In this document: positions 25,351 to 34,300 of the stretch, in pieces
Position numbering within the stretch: the stretch's first letter is position 1
Layout: each line of letters starts with the position of its first letter
Assembly: GCA_016842085.1 (NCBI GenBank)
Contig: JAEVEX010000022.1
Location: 1-63,414, forward strand
DNA: 63,414 bases
Source: Candidatus Thermoflexus tengchongensis
GTDB lineage: Bacteria; Chloroflexota; Anaerolineae; Thermoflexales; Thermoflexaceae
Reading direction: 5' to 3'
Notes under the pieces: generated by a model
The model's database searches: none
What the model saw: only the letters and a program-made list of their open reading frames with translations
Told to the model about the DNA's origin: nothing
Program-made: the position numbers and the translations under genes

Positions 25351-26306
25351 GGGGAAACATCCAGCAGGACTTTCAACACGCCCTTGCGGGCGGCGTGCTC
25401 AAAGGCCTGAGCGGCCTCGCGCAACGGATAACGAGCGTGGATCAGAGGCAGCACATCCACGAGTCCCTGCTGGAGGAGCCGGAGGGCCGGTGGGAATGGC
25501 CCGCAGCGGGAGCCGATGACCGCCACCTCATCCACGGCGACCATAGTCAGGTTGGCTTCCACCGTGCCGTGATAGGTGCTCTTCAGGACCAGCGTGCCCC
25601 GTGGGCGCACCCACCGGCGGGCGAGATGGAAGCCTTCCGGGGAGCCGGTGCACTCCACCACCACGTCGGCGGAGAGCATACCCACCTCATCCACCCGCGC
25701 GGTGGGGATTCCCCGCCGGGCCAGGAGATCCAGCTTATTCCGGTTCCGCCCGATCACCAGGAGATCACACCCGGTGAGCTGCAGAACCTGCGCGACCAGC
25801 TGGCCGAGCTTGCCATCGCCCAGCACCACCACGCGATCCGTGGGATGGATATGGATCTGCTGGAGAATCTCCAGGGCCGCGGCCAGGGGCTCCACGAACA
25901 CCGCCGCCTCGTCCGGGACCTCCGGAGGAACTTCGTGGAGATTGGACACGGGCAGGAGGAGATATTCCGCGAACGCGCCATCGCGACCGGAGATCCCCAG
26001 CGTGGTCCGGTTCGGGCAGTGCGTGGGCCGCCCGGCCCGGCATGTAGGGCAGATCCCGCAGGCGGCATTGATCTCGCCCACCACCCGTTTGCCGATCCAT
26101 TCCGGGTGATCCGGGGCCTCTTCGACCACGCCCACGAACTCGTGGCCGGGGACCCCCCGGAAGTTCAGGTAGCCGCGCATCAGCTCCAGATCCGTTTTGC
26201 AGATCCCGGCGATCTTCACCCGAACACGGGCTTCCCCGGGCGGCGGTGAAGGCACCGGATAATCGGATCGGATCTCCAGACCCCGGTTCAGATAAACGGC
26301 CAGCAC
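25347..26306 (-). CDS. Zinc-type alcohol dehydrogenase-like oxidoreductase (MDR family)
   Basis: A 319-residue medium-chain dehydrogenase. GICKTDLELMRGYLNFRGVPGHEFVG holds the catalytic-zinc Cys, His and Glu (split over residues 37-62). CGICPTCRAGRPTHCPNR is the four-Cys structural-zinc loop, and VVVLGDGKLGQLVAQVL is the cofactor loop (GDGKLG). The substrate is unknown. GTG at 26306 is chosen: GGAGGAG lies 6-12 bp upstream and the MDR fold starts directly. A longer frame to ATG 26495 has no homology and lies upstream of the likely promoter. Confidence 0.87.
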   Translation of the reverse strand: MLAVYLNRGLEIRSDYPVPSPPPGEARVRVKIAGICKTDLELMRGYLNFRGVPGHEFVGVVEEAPDHPEWIGKRVVGEINAACGICPTCRAGRPTHCPNRTTLGISGRDGAFAEYLLLPVSNLHEVPPEVPDEAAVFVEPLAAALEILQQIHIHPTDRVVVLGDGKLGQLVAQVLQLTGCDLLVIGRNRNKLDLLARRGIPTARVDEVGMLSADVVVECTGSPEGFHLARRWVRPRGTLVLKSTYHGTVEANLTMVAVDEVAVIGSRCGPFPPALRLLQQGLVDVLPLIHARYPLREAAQAFEHAARKGVLKVLLDVSP

Positions 26307-26483
26307 GGAGCGCTCCTCCGCAGAGATGGGATGGTAAGCGAATCGCCCGATCAGGACCCGTGCTTCAGGGCAGAAGGGACAGGGTGGAACGGCCCTGCTT
26401 CCCCTCATCTCGAAAAATTCGTTTGGGTCAGATGGCCGCTTGATCCAAAAGCCTCCCGGGAGGAGGCCAGTTGCATAGCTCCT

Positions 26484-26489
26484 ATTATA
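26484..26489 (-). promoter_or_regulatory. Candidate -10 box for the dehydrogenase-pgeF-cysS run
   Basis: The minus strand reads a perfect TATAAT in CGTTATAATAGG. No good -35 is seen at 16-18 bp. It would give a leader of about 170 nt before the GTG at 26306, and it makes the region between 26307 and 26809 a divergent promoter region. A loose 7-bp inverted repeat (CTGTCTG at 26500-26506, CAGACAG at 26523-26529) lies just upstream of it. No other feature is visible in 26530-26680. Confidence 0.45.
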
Positions 26490-26681
26490 ACGCACCTCCC
26501 TGTCTGAAGGCCTGTCCTCTGCCAGACAGCGGGGCCTTTCAGCGAATCAAGCGGAACTTACGCCATCGAGAGGCAGCAGGGCCCCCGGTTGTCCCTCCGG
26601 CCTCCAGAGCCCCAGGGGCGATCAAACGGGTTGCGGTATCCCAAGATAACCCAAGCCTTGCGTTAAGATTTCCCAAACCTC

Positions 26682-26709
26682 TTGTGCAGGTGGAGGGAAT
26701 TCATATAAT
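26682..26709 (+). promoter_or_regulatory. Promoter of the dcw cluster
   Basis: TTGTGC (26682-26687) and a perfect TATAAT (26704-26709) are separated by 16 bp. Transcription would start near 26716, just before the first GTGG operator box and about 95 bp before the mraZ start codon. It is the only consensus-like promoter seen in front of the 17-kb division and cell-wall cluster. Confidence 0.75.
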
Positions 26710-26720
26710 GGAGGCGTAGG

Positions 26721-26744
26721 GTGGTGCAAAGTGGAGGGTTGTGG
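26721..26744 (+). promoter_or_regulatory. Probable MraZ operator: three GTGG boxes at 10-bp period
   Basis: GTGG occurs at 26721, 26731 and 26741, exactly one helical turn apart; the middle box reads AAAGTGGAGG. A related GGTGGAGGG lies at about 26689-26697 inside the promoter spacer. MraZ is known to bind direct repeats of this type (TGGGN in E. coli, AAAGTG-type boxes in Mollicutes) in front of its own operon and repress it. Here the boxes lie just downstream of the predicted start of transcription, a position suited to autorepression. Confidence 0.75.
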
Positions 26745-26809
26745 TGGGGCCGAGAGGGCGACGGAAGAACGAGCTGGGGCAACCGATGCTTCCCCCTGGG
26801 GAGCTCCCC

Positions 26810-27238
26810 ATGTTCCTGGGGGAGTATCGGCATGGGATCGATGCGAAGGGAAGGATGTTCCTCCCGGCGCGCTACCGGCCGTTTTTTGCAGCGGGAGCGG
26901 TGCTCACCAGAGGCCTGGAGCCCTGCCTCTATCTGTTCACGCTTCCCGAATGGCGGCGGGTGGCGGAGCGGATCAGCCAGTTGCCTCTCACGGCCCCGGA
27001 GGCCCGCGAATGGCGCCGGTTCTTCTTCGGCGGGGCCTTCGATGTGATCCCCGATGAGCAGGGTCGGATCCTCATCCCCGCCTCTCTCCGGGCCTATGCG
27101 GGCCTGGAGGGCCAGGCCGTGATTGTGGGCGTTCACACGTATCTGGAGATCTGGTCCCCTTCGGCCTGGCAGGAGATCCTGGATCGCTTTCAAAACGGCC
27201 GGATCCCGCCAGAGCACTGGATGAAGCTCGAGATTTAG
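26810..27238 (+). CDS. mraZ: Transcriptional regulator MraZ
   Basis: A 142-residue protein with two AbrB-like MraZ domains. The first opens MFLGEYRHGIDAKGRMFLPARYR, split across residues 1-23, with the DAKGR signature. The second repeats it as IPDEQGRILIPASLR near residues 79-93. MraZ binds repeats in its own promoter and controls the dcw operon. ATG 26810 gives the classic family start and length and has GGGGAG upstream. In-frame GTG codons at 26741/26744 right after GGAGGG could give a 22-23 residue extension. Confidence 0.93.
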   Translation: MFLGEYRHGIDAKGRMFLPARYRPFFAAGAVLTRGLEPCLYLFTLPEWRRVAERISQLPLTAPEAREWRRFFFGGAFDVIPDEQGRILIPASLRAYAGLEGQAVIVGVHTYLEIWSPSAWQEILDRFQNGRIPPEHWMKLEI

Positions 27239-27268
27239 CGCCTTGCCCGGTCGCCACGGCGATTCACG

Positions 27269-28183
27269 ATGCACATCCCGGTTCTGCTTCGCGAAGTGCT
27301 GGAGGGCCTGAAGGTTCGACCCGGCGGCGTGTATATCGATGCCACGGTCGGTGGGGGAGGGCATGCGGCAGCGATTCTGGAGCGCTCCGCCCCGGATGGC
27401 CGCCTTCTGGGGATCGATCGGGACCCGGAGGTGCTGGGGCGGGCGCGGGAGCGCCTGCAGCCCTTCGGGGAGCGGGCCATCCTGGTCCACGGCTCCTATG
27501 CCGAGTTGCGGCGGATCGCCGTGCGCTATGACTTCCTGGAGGTCGATGGGATCCTGTTCGATCTGGGGCTCTCCTCGTGGCAGCTGGCGGATCCCCATCG
27601 GGGGTTCAGCTTTCAGATCGAGGGCCCGCTGGACATGCGGTATGATCCCAGCCACGGGATCCCGGCGGCGGAGATTGTGAACCGGTGGCCGGAGAAGCAG
27701 CTGGCGGAGGTCATCCGCCGATACGGAGAGGAGCGGTTCGCCCGGCGGATTGCGCGGGCGATCGTGCGGAACCGGCCCATCCGAACCACGACGGAGCTGG
27801 CCGAACTGATTGCGCGGGTGGTGGGCCGGGGGCGAGAGGACCAGCATCCGGCCACGCGGACGTTCCTGGCCCTGCGCATTGCGGTGAACGAAGAGCTTCA
27901 GGCGCTGGAACAGGCCCTCCCCCAGGCGGTCTCGTTGTTGAAGCCGGGCGGCCGGCTGGCTGTGATCGCCTTTCATTCCCTGGAAGATCGAATTGTGAAG
28001 ACGTTCTTCCAGCGGGAATCGCGGGATTGCCTCTGTCCGCCGGAGGTTCCGGTTTGCACGTGCGGGCATCGCGCGAGCTTGCGCATGGTCACGCGCAAAC
28101 CGATCCGGCCTTCGGAGGAGGAAGTGCAGATCAACCCGCGGGCCCGCAGCGCTCGACTGCGTATCGCGGAGCGACTGGGATGA
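27269..28183 (+). CDS. rsmH: 16S rRNA m4C1402 methyltransferase RsmH
   Basis: A 304-residue SAM methyltransferase that N4-methylates C1402 of 16S rRNA. The sequence opens with [13 protein letters not shown], followed by the SAM loop [16 protein letters not shown], then [11 protein letters not shown] and [24 protein letters not shown] is diagnostic, and [23 protein letters not shown] closes the protein in two joined motifs. It is the standard second dcw gene. Its stop overlaps the ftsL-like start by 4 bp (ATGA). Confidence 0.96.
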   Translation: MHIPVLLREVLEGLKVRPGGVYIDATVGGGGHAAAILERSAPDGRLLGIDRDPEVLGRARERLQPFGERAILVHGSYAELRRIAVRYDFLEVDGILFDLGLSSWQLADPHRGFSFQIEGPLDMRYDPSHGIPAAEIVNRWPEKQLAEVIRRYGEERFARRIARAIVRNRPIRTTTELAELIARVVGRGREDQHPATRTFLALRIAVNEELQALEQALPQAVSLLKPGGRLAVIAFHSLEDRIVKTFFQRESRDCLCPPEVPVCTCGHRASLRMVTRKPIRPSEEEVQINPRARSARLRIAERLG

Positions 28184-28488
28184 GCGGACGGCAACGCCTC
28201 CTTCTGGCGGTGGCGGGAGCCTTGCTGTTCCTGGCTTCCTTCTCTCTGCTGTTCACATTTCTCTCCACCACAGCGGTGGAGCAGGGGCAGATCGTTCAGC
28301 ATCTGAGTGAGACCCGCGCCGCCCTGGAGCGAGGGAACGCCGCTATGGAAGAGGCCATCGCCCGGGAAAGCGCGATCCCGCGCCTGCAGGAGCGGGCCCG
28401 GTCGATGGGGTTCGTTCCCGGTGGGGAACATCCAGGCCTGCCGCTCTCATTGCCGGTGACGCTTCCACCGGAGAACGCGGGGCCATGA
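28180..28488 (+). CDS. ftsL: FtsL-like septum protein
   Basis: A 102-residue single-pass membrane protein: short cytoplasmic start, membrane segment at about residues 7-28, then an extracytoplasmic coiled-coil-like helix ([24 protein letters not shown]) and an [15 protein letters not shown] segment typical of FtsL/DivIC. Sequence conservation of FtsL is low, so the call rests on size, topology and position between rsmH and the penicillin-binding protein. It overlaps both neighbours by 4 bp. Confidence 0.78.
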   Translation: MSGRQRLLLAVAGALLFLASFSLLFTFLSTTAVEQGQIVQHLSETRAALERGNAAMEEAIARESAIPRLQERARSMGFVPGGEHPGLPLSLPVTLPPENAGP

Positions 28489-30236
28489 AGGAAACTGGAT
28501 CGATGCTGCGGTTGCATCCAGTGGCGTTCCCGCCCGCCCTGTTCCTCGGGCTGGTGGTGATCCGCCTGATCTATTTGACCTTTTACGCGCCAGGGGAGCC
28601 GCTGGGCGTTCAGTCTCTGGAATTGCGGCTCGAGGCGCAGCGAGGCCGGATTCTGGATCGCCACGGCGCTGTGCTGGCGATGGATGCGCCGCGATATCAG
28701 GTGGTTCTGGAATACCCGCCCATCGCCTACGGAGGAGATCCGACCCGTCGGGCAAAGTGGTTGCAACAGGTGGATGAAGTCCTGAGCCCCCTGCTGGGTC
28801 TCTCCGCCCAGGAGGCCGCGCGGGGCTGGCCGGATACCGGGTGGCAGTTCCCGGTGGCCAGAGGGATCCCGGAGGATCTCGCCCGGGTGGTCAGCCGACG
28901 GGTGGAGGAGATCGGCCTCCGGGGGGTGCGGGTGCTGCCTTACTGGAAGCGGGTATATCCAGAGGGTCCCTTGCTGGCTCCGGTGGTCGGCTTCGTGTTC
29001 TTCGGGCCGGATGATCAGGGCATGGAAGGACGACGGGGCGCTGCCGGGGTGGAGAAGGCTTATGATGAGTTCCTGCGGGGCCGGCCGGTGATTCTCCGGG
29101 TCCCGGTGGACGCGGAAGGCCGTCCATTGCCGGTGAAGGAGGAGGCGCTGACCCAGCCCGAGCCCGGTGGAGAGGTGGTGCTGACCATCGATCGGACGAT
29201 CCAGGCGATTGTGGCGGAGGAGCTGGCGCGGGGTCTGCAGGAGAGCGGGGCTCAGCGGGGCGATGCGGTGGTGCTCCATCCCCGCACCGGCGAGATCCTG
29301 GCGATGGTAAGCCTGCCGGCCTTCGATCCCAATTCCCCGGAAACCTTAGATCGAAATGCCCGCAACCCGGTTGTTCAGGATCTCTATGAGCCGGGGTCTG
29401 TGTTCAAGATCCTCACCATGGCGGCGGCCCTGGAGGCCGGAGTGATCCGGCCGGAGGATCGTTATCCGGACCAGGGATGTGTGGAATTCGGCGGGGCACC
29501 GATCTGCAACTGGGACCGGGATCGCTATCCGGGCGGGCGAGGCTGGCTGGATATGACGGAGCTTCTGATCTACTCCCGGAACGTGGGCGCTGCCTACCTG
29601 GCCCGCCTCCTGGGTCCGGAGCGGTTCTACGCGGCGCTTCACGCTTTCGGGATCGGGGAGCCCACGGATGTGGATCTCCCCTATGAGGCGGTGATGCGGG
29701 TGCGGGCGTATGGGGATCCGGACTGGCGGGAGGCGGATCTGGGGCGTCAGTCTTTTGGACAAGCAGTCTCCGTGACGCCTTTGCAGATGGCCGTGGCGGT
29801 ATCCGCGGTGGCCAACGATGGGCTGATCATGCGGCCCTTCGTGGTGCAGGAGATCCACACCCCGGAAGGGGTGAAGCGGACGGAACCCCGGATACGCCGC
29901 CGGGCGATATCCGCCCAGACGGCGCGGACGCTCCGGGAGATGCTGGCCGCGGTGATCGAGCGGGAGGCGGTGAAGGCGCGGGTGCCGGGTTACCGGATGG
30001 CCGGCAAAACCGGGACGGCCCAGATCCCCACGCCGCTGGGTTACGATCCCCGGGATACGATCGCCTCCTTCGTCGGATTCGGCCCGGTAGAGGATCCGCA
30101 GGTGCTGATCCTGGTGAAGCTGGATCGGCCCCGGCGCTCGCCCTGGGGCTCCGAGGAGGCCGCCCCGGTGTTCGCCCGTATCGCCGCGAGGATCCTGCCG
30201 CTGCTGGGGATCCCGCCATCTTCGTCAGGGCCGTAA
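28485..30236 (+). CDS. ftsI: Division penicillin-binding protein (FtsI/PBP2 class B)
   Basis: A 583-residue class B transpeptidase with an N-terminal membrane anchor (about residues 12-31), a dimerisation domain (RGRILDRHGAVLA) and a transpeptidase domain. The catalytic motifs are SVFK (PGSVFKILT, about residue 305), SRN (IYSRNVGAAY) and KTGT (AGKTGTAQ, about 506). It cross-links peptidoglycan at the septum together with FtsW. It sits between ftsL and murF; murE, which usually follows, is absent. It shows no C-terminal PASTA domain, ending at the transpeptidase domain. Confidence 0.95.
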   Translation: MKETGSMLRLHPVAFPPALFLGLVVIRLIYLTFYAPGEPLGVQSLELRLEAQRGRILDRHGAVLAMDAPRYQVVLEYPPIAYGGDPTRRAKWLQQVDEVLSPLLGLSAQEAARGWPDTGWQFPVARGIPEDLARVVSRRVEEIGLRGVRVLPYWKRVYPEGPLLAPVVGFVFFGPDDQGMEGRRGAAGVEKAYDEFLRGRPVILRVPVDAEGRPLPVKEEALTQPEPGGEVVLTIDRTIQAIVAEELARGLQESGAQRGDAVVLHPRTGEILAMVSLPAFDPNSPETLDRNARNPVVQDLYEPGSVFKILTMAAALEAGVIRPEDRYPDQGCVEFGGAPICNWDRDRYPGGRGWLDMTELLIYSRNVGAAYLARLLGPERFYAALHAFGIGEPTDVDLPYEAVMRVRAYGDPDWREADLGRQSFGQAVSVTPLQMAVAVSAVANDGLIMRPFVVQEIHTPEGVKRTEPRIRRRAISAQTARTLREMLAAVIEREAVKARVPGYRMAGKTGTAQIPTPLGYDPRDTIASFVGFGPVEDPQVLILVKLDRPRRSPWGSEEAAPVFARIAARILPLLGIPPSSSGP

Positions 30237-30301
30237 GAGATCGTCCGCGAATCCACGGTTTGCCAACGCATCCAGCGATCCTGGAATGGGGTGAAGGAGC
30301 C

Positions 30302-31741
30302 ATGGCGGGGGAGATCGGGACTCGGGTCGCGGTGGAGGGGATGACGCTGGCGGATCTGGCGGAGGCGTTGAGCGGGCGCCGTCCGCCCTGGGAGACGCCC
30401 ATCCGGCATGTGGCCATCGATTCGCGGACATGCGAGGCGGGGGATCTGTTCATCGCACTGCCCGGGGAGCGGGCCGATGGTCATCAGTATGTGGGCGATG
30501 CCTTCCGGCGCGGGGCGATCGCCGCCCTGGTCCATCAGGATGTTTCGGAAGGCGCGATGATGGTGGATCTTGAGCGGGGTCCATGGCCGGAATCCCTGGC
30601 TTTCCCGGTCTGCTTCCGGGTCTCCCGAACGCTGGATGCGCTTCACCGCTGGGCCGGATGGTGGCGGGATCGCTTCCCGGTGCGGGTGATCGGGATCACC
30701 GGAAGCGTGGGGAAGACCAGCACCAAGGAGCTGACCTGGGCGATCCTCTCCCGGCGGTATGAGACGCTCAAGACGGAGGGGAACCTGAACAGCGAGATCG
30801 GGCTGCCCCTGATGCTGCTCCGGCTCACCCCGCGCCATCAGCGGGCGGTGCTGGAGATGGGGATGTATGCGCGGGGGGAGATCGCCGCCCTCTGCGCCAT
30901 CGCCCGCCCGGTGATCGGCGTGGTCACCATGGTCGGCCCGGTCCATCTGGAACGCCTGGGGAGCATGGAGGCCATCGCGGCGGCGAAAGCGGAGCTGGTG
31001 GAGGCGCTGCCTGAAGATGGCGTGGCGGTGCTGAACCGGGATGATCCGTATGTTCGAGCGATGGCGGAACGGACCCGAGCCCGGGTCTTCTTCTACGGCC
31101 TGGATCCGGAGGCCGATCTGTGGGCGGATGAGATCGTGAGCGAAGGGCTGGAGGGGGTGCGTTTCGATCTGCACTATCGGGGCGAGACCTTCCGGCGGGT
31201 TCGGGTTTCGTTGTTGGGACGCCATAGCGTCCACACCGCCCTGCGGGCGATCGCCGTGGGCATCCTGGAGGGGTTAACCTGGGAAGAGATCTTCGCGGGC
31301 CTGCGGGACCGACGGGCCCAGCTGCGCCTGGTGGCGGTGCCGGGCCTTCGGGGCTCCATCATCCTGGATGATACCTACAATGCCAGCCCGCCCTCGATGC
31401 TGGCCGCGCTGAACCTGCTGGCGGAGCTGGATGGCCGGAAGATCGCGGTGCTGGGAGATATGCTGGAGCTGGGCGCTTACGAGATCGAGGGGCATCGGCT
31501 GGTGGGGGGGCGGGCCGGGGCGGTGGTGGATCTCCTGGTCACCGTGGGGCCGCGAGCCCGCATCATCGCCCAGGAGGCGATGGCCGTGGGCCTGCCGCCC
31601 CATCGGGTGTGGACCTGTGATTCCAACCAGGAGGCCATCGAGGTCCTCCGGCAGATCCTGGAGCCCGGAGATGTGGTGCTGGTGAAGGGCTCGCGGGGCC
31701 TGCATATGGAGGAAATCGTGAGCGCTCTGTGCGAGGGGTGA
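30302..31741 (+). CDS. murF: UDP-MurNAc-tripeptide D-Ala-D-Ala ligase MurF
   Basis: A 479-residue Mur ligase that adds D-Ala-D-Ala to the UDP-MurNAc-tripeptide. DSRTCEAGDLFIALPGERADGHQYV (two motifs) opens the substrate domain, GITGSVGKTSTKELTW is the ATP loop, KTEGNLNSEIGLPL is typical of MurF rather than MurE, and DDTYNASPPSMLAAL carries the MurF DxYNA(N/S)P motif. ATG 30302 follows AAGGAG. It is the only Mur ligase between the PBP and mraY, so the MurE step is not encoded here. Confidence 0.94.
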   Translation: MAGEIGTRVAVEGMTLADLAEALSGRRPPWETPIRHVAIDSRTCEAGDLFIALPGERADGHQYVGDAFRRGAIAALVHQDVSEGAMMVDLERGPWPESLAFPVCFRVSRTLDALHRWAGWWRDRFPVRVIGITGSVGKTSTKELTWAILSRRYETLKTEGNLNSEIGLPLMLLRLTPRHQRAVLEMGMYARGEIAALCAIARPVIGVVTMVGPVHLERLGSMEAIAAAKAELVEALPEDGVAVLNRDDPYVRAMAERTRARVFFYGLDPEADLWADEIVSEGLEGVRFDLHYRGETFRRVRVSLLGRHSVHTALRAIAVGILEGLTWEEIFAGLRDRRAQLRLVAVPGLRGSIILDDTYNASPPSMLAALNLLAELDGRKIAVLGDMLELGAYEIEGHRLVGGRAGAVVDLLVTVGPRARIIAQEAMAVGLPPHRVWTCDSNQEAIEVLRQILEPGDVVLVKGSRGLHMEEIVSALCEG

Positions 31742-31809
31742 TCGGATTCAGGACTTACACGGTTGGGCTCCCGTTCGGGGAGGAGGCGGGATGGTTCCCT
31801 TGCTTCCCC

Positions 31810-31838
31810 CTCCCTGAGGCCTGAAAGGCCTCGGGGGG
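31810..31838 (+). promoter_or_regulatory. Strong hairpin in the murF-mraY gap
   Basis: CCCTGAGGCCT and AGGCCTCGGGG pair through 11 bp (one G-T) around a GAA triloop, and can extend two more pairs. GAGAGAAAAACCC follows, not a T-tract, so it is not an intrinsic terminator on the plus strand. It occupies the largest gap in the 5' half of the cluster (129 bp) and ends 32 bp before the mraY start. It may act as an mRNA stability or translation element. Confidence 0.55.
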
Positions 31839-31870
31839 AGAGAAAAACCCTTTGCCGATGAGGTGCCTCT

Positions 31871-32893
31871 GTGGCGCAGGCGTTGTTCATGGGAGGCCTT
31901 TCCTTCCTGCTTGCGGTTGTGTGGGGTCCACCTCTGATCCGCTGGCTGCGGGCGAACGGGATCGGGAAGAAGATCCGGATCGAGGGGCCGCGAACTCACC
32001 TGGTGAAGATGGGGACGCCCACGATGGGCGGCCTGATGATTGTGGTGCCGGTTGTGGTCCTGACGCTGATCCTGAACATCGGTAACCTGATCGCCAACAC
32101 CGAGGCGGGGCGGGTGTTTCTGAAACAGATGGGATGGCCGGGGGATCAGCTGATCGGACGCTCGATCCTGGTGCCGGTGGCAGCGATGCTGGCTTTCGGA
32201 GCGCTGGGCGCAGTGGATGACTGGATGGGCGTGCGGGGGAACGGGGGGCTCCTGGCCCGCCATAAATTTCCGATCCAGATCGCTCTCGGGGCCGCCCTGG
32301 CGCTGGTATTGCATTTCGGGATGGGCCTGCGCAGCGTGGCCATCCCGACGGTGCCGCAGAAGATCGACATCGGGCTCTTCTATCTCCCGATCGCGGTGTT
32401 CATCATCGTGGGCTCGGCGAACGCCGTGAACTTCACCGATGGCCTGGACGGCCTGGCCGGGATTATCACCGCGACGAGTTTCATCGCCTATGGTGTGATC
32501 GCCTATCTCCAGGGGCAGATCTATCTGGCGACGTTCGCCTTCATCGTGGTGGGGGCGTGCCTCGCTTTCCTGTGGTTCAACGCCCATCCGGCGCAGCTGA
32601 TCATGGGCGATATCGGCTCCCAGGCCCTGGGGGCGACCCTGGGGGTGGTGGCGCTGATGACCGGCCAGTGGCTCCTGCTGCCCATCGTGGCGCTGATCCC
32701 GGTGGTGGAAACGCTCTCCGTGATTTTGCAGGTGGCCTATTTCAAATGGACCCGGGGGAAGCGGCTGTTCCGGATGAGCCCGATCCATCATCATTTCGAG
32801 CTGCTGGGATGGTCCGAAACCCAGGTGGTGCAGCGGTTCTGGTTGATTGCGATCTGGTCCGCCATGATCGGCGTGGCGCTGGCGTTGTTGTGA
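31871..32893 (+). CDS. mraY: Phospho-MurNAc-pentapeptide transferase MraY
   Basis: A 340-residue membrane enzyme with about ten membrane segments that transfers phospho-MurNAc-pentapeptide to undecaprenyl phosphate (lipid I). Hallmarks are GPRTHLVKMGTPTMGG, FGALGAVDDWMGV (Mg-binding DD), NAVNFTDGLDGLAG, LIMGDIGSQALG (usually MGDTGSLALG) and MSPIHHHFEL. The start is GTG at 31871, following the murF-mraY hairpin; no strong Shine-Dalgarno site is visible. Confidence 0.96.
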   Translation: MAQALFMGGLSFLLAVVWGPPLIRWLRANGIGKKIRIEGPRTHLVKMGTPTMGGLMIVVPVVVLTLILNIGNLIANTEAGRVFLKQMGWPGDQLIGRSILVPVAAMLAFGALGAVDDWMGVRGNGGLLARHKFPIQIALGAALALVLHFGMGLRSVAIPTVPQKIDIGLFYLPIAVFIIVGSANAVNFTDGLDGLAGIITATSFIAYGVIAYLQGQIYLATFAFIVVGACLAFLWFNAHPAQLIMGDIGSQALGATLGVVALMTGQWLLLPIVALIPVVETLSVILQVAYFKWTRGKRLFRMSPIHHHFELLGWSETQVVQRFWLIAIWSAMIGVALALL

Positions 32894-32923
32894 GGATCGA
32901 TTCCCCGTGTCAGGGATACGGAC

Positions 32924-34300
32924 ATGCGGGATCTCGCCGGTGCTCGTGTGGTGATTCTGGGGCTGGGCCGGCAGGGATCGGCGCTGGCCCGCTGGCTGAT
33001 CCGGCAGGGCGCTGAGGTCACCGTCAGCGATCGACAGCCGGCCGAACGCCTTCAGGGCTTCCTGCAAACCCTGGAAGGCCTGCCGATCCGGTATGTGCTC
33101 GGAGATCATCCCCTCTCGCTGCTGGAGCATTGCGATCTCCTCTGTGTGAGTGGGGGTGTCCCCCTGGACATCCCGGTGGTCCAGGAGGCGATCCGGCGGG
33201 GGATCCCTTTGGCCAACGATGCGCAGCTGTTCCTGGAGCGCTGCCGGGGGTGGACGGCGGGGATCACGGGCTCCTCCGGGAAGACGACCACGACGGCGCT
33301 GGTGGGGGCGATGTGCCGGGCGGCGGGCTTTCGAACGTGGGTGGGCGGGAACATCGGCAACCCGCTGATCGAATCCGTGGAGGAGATCGGCCCGGAGGAT
33401 CGGGTGGTGCTGGAGCTTTCCAGCTTCCAGCTGGAGATCATGACGGTCAGCCCGCGGGTGGCCGCGGTGCTGAATATCACCCCGAACCATCTCGATCGGC
33501 ATAAGACGATGGAAGCCTATATCGCCGCCAAACAGCGGATCCTGGATTTCCAGGATGTCGAGGACATCGCGGTGCTGGGCTACGATGATCCCAACGCCCG
33601 ATCCCTGGCGGCGGCGGTGCGGGGGCGGCTGCGGTTCTTCAGCCGGGAGCGGGAGGTGGCCCGGGGGGCCTTCCTGCGGGGAGAGACCCTTTTCCTGCGC
33701 CTGGGGGCGGATGCCTGGCCGATTTGCCGGGTGGAAGAGGTGCGCCTGCGGGGCCGGCATAATTGGTGGAACATCCTGGCCGCGGCGGTGATCGCCGGCA
33801 GCCTGGGGGTGGATCTCGGGTCTATCCGGGAGGTGGCGACCACTTTCTCGGGTGTGCCTCACCGCCTGGAGCTGGTGCGGGAGGTGCGCGGGGTGCGCTA
33901 CGTGAACGACTCCATCGCCACGACTCCGGAGCGGGTGCGAGTGGCTCTCGAAGCCTTCGACGATCCCCTGGTGCTGCTGGCTGGGGGGCGGGACAAACAG
34001 CTCCCCTGGGATGAGGCCGCCCGGGATATCGTCCGACGGGTGCGGATCCTGATCTGCTTTGGGGAGATGGGGGATCGGATCGCGAAGGCGGTACAGGCCG
34101 CCCGGGCTGGCCTGGGGGAGGCCGTTCTGGAGCGGGTGGAGCGCGTGGGCACGCTGGAGGAAGCGGTGGCGCTGGCTGCCCGGCTGGCCCGACCGGGGGA
34201 GGTGGTGCTGCTGTCGCCGGGGGGGACCAGCTACGATGCCTATCGGGATTTCGAAGAGCGGGGGGCCCATTTCCGTCAGCTGGTGGAGGCCCTGGGATGA
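32924..34300 (+). CDS. murD: UDP-MurNAc-L-Ala D-Glu ligase MurD
   Basis: A 458-residue cytoplasmic ligase that adds D-glutamate to UDP-MurNAc-L-Ala. GLGRQGSALARWLI is the N-terminal nucleotide-sugar loop, ITGSSGKTTTTALVG the ATP loop, VLELSSFQLE and ITPNHLDRH are MurD signatures, and VNDSIATTPERV is typical of the C-terminal region. It starts 30 bp after mraY and overlaps ftsW by 4 bp. Confidence 0.95.
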   Translation: MRDLAGARVVILGLGRQGSALARWLIRQGAEVTVSDRQPAERLQGFLQTLEGLPIRYVLGDHPLSLLEHCDLLCVSGGVPLDIPVVQEAIRRGIPLANDAQLFLERCRGWTAGITGSSGKTTTTALVGAMCRAAGFRTWVGGNIGNPLIESVEEIGPEDRVVLELSSFQLEIMTVSPRVAAVLNITPNHLDRHKTMEAYIAAKQRILDFQDVEDIAVLGYDDPNARSLAAAVRGRLRFFSREREVARGAFLRGETLFLRLGADAWPICRVEEVRLRGRHNWWNILAAAVIAGSLGVDLGSIREVATTFSGVPHRLELVREVRGVRYVNDSIATTPERVRVALEAFDDPLVLLAGGRDKQLPWDEAARDIVRRVRILICFGEMGDRIAKAVQAARAGLGEAVLERVERVGTLEEAVALAARLARPGEVVLLSPGGTSYDAYRDFEERGAHFRQLVEALG

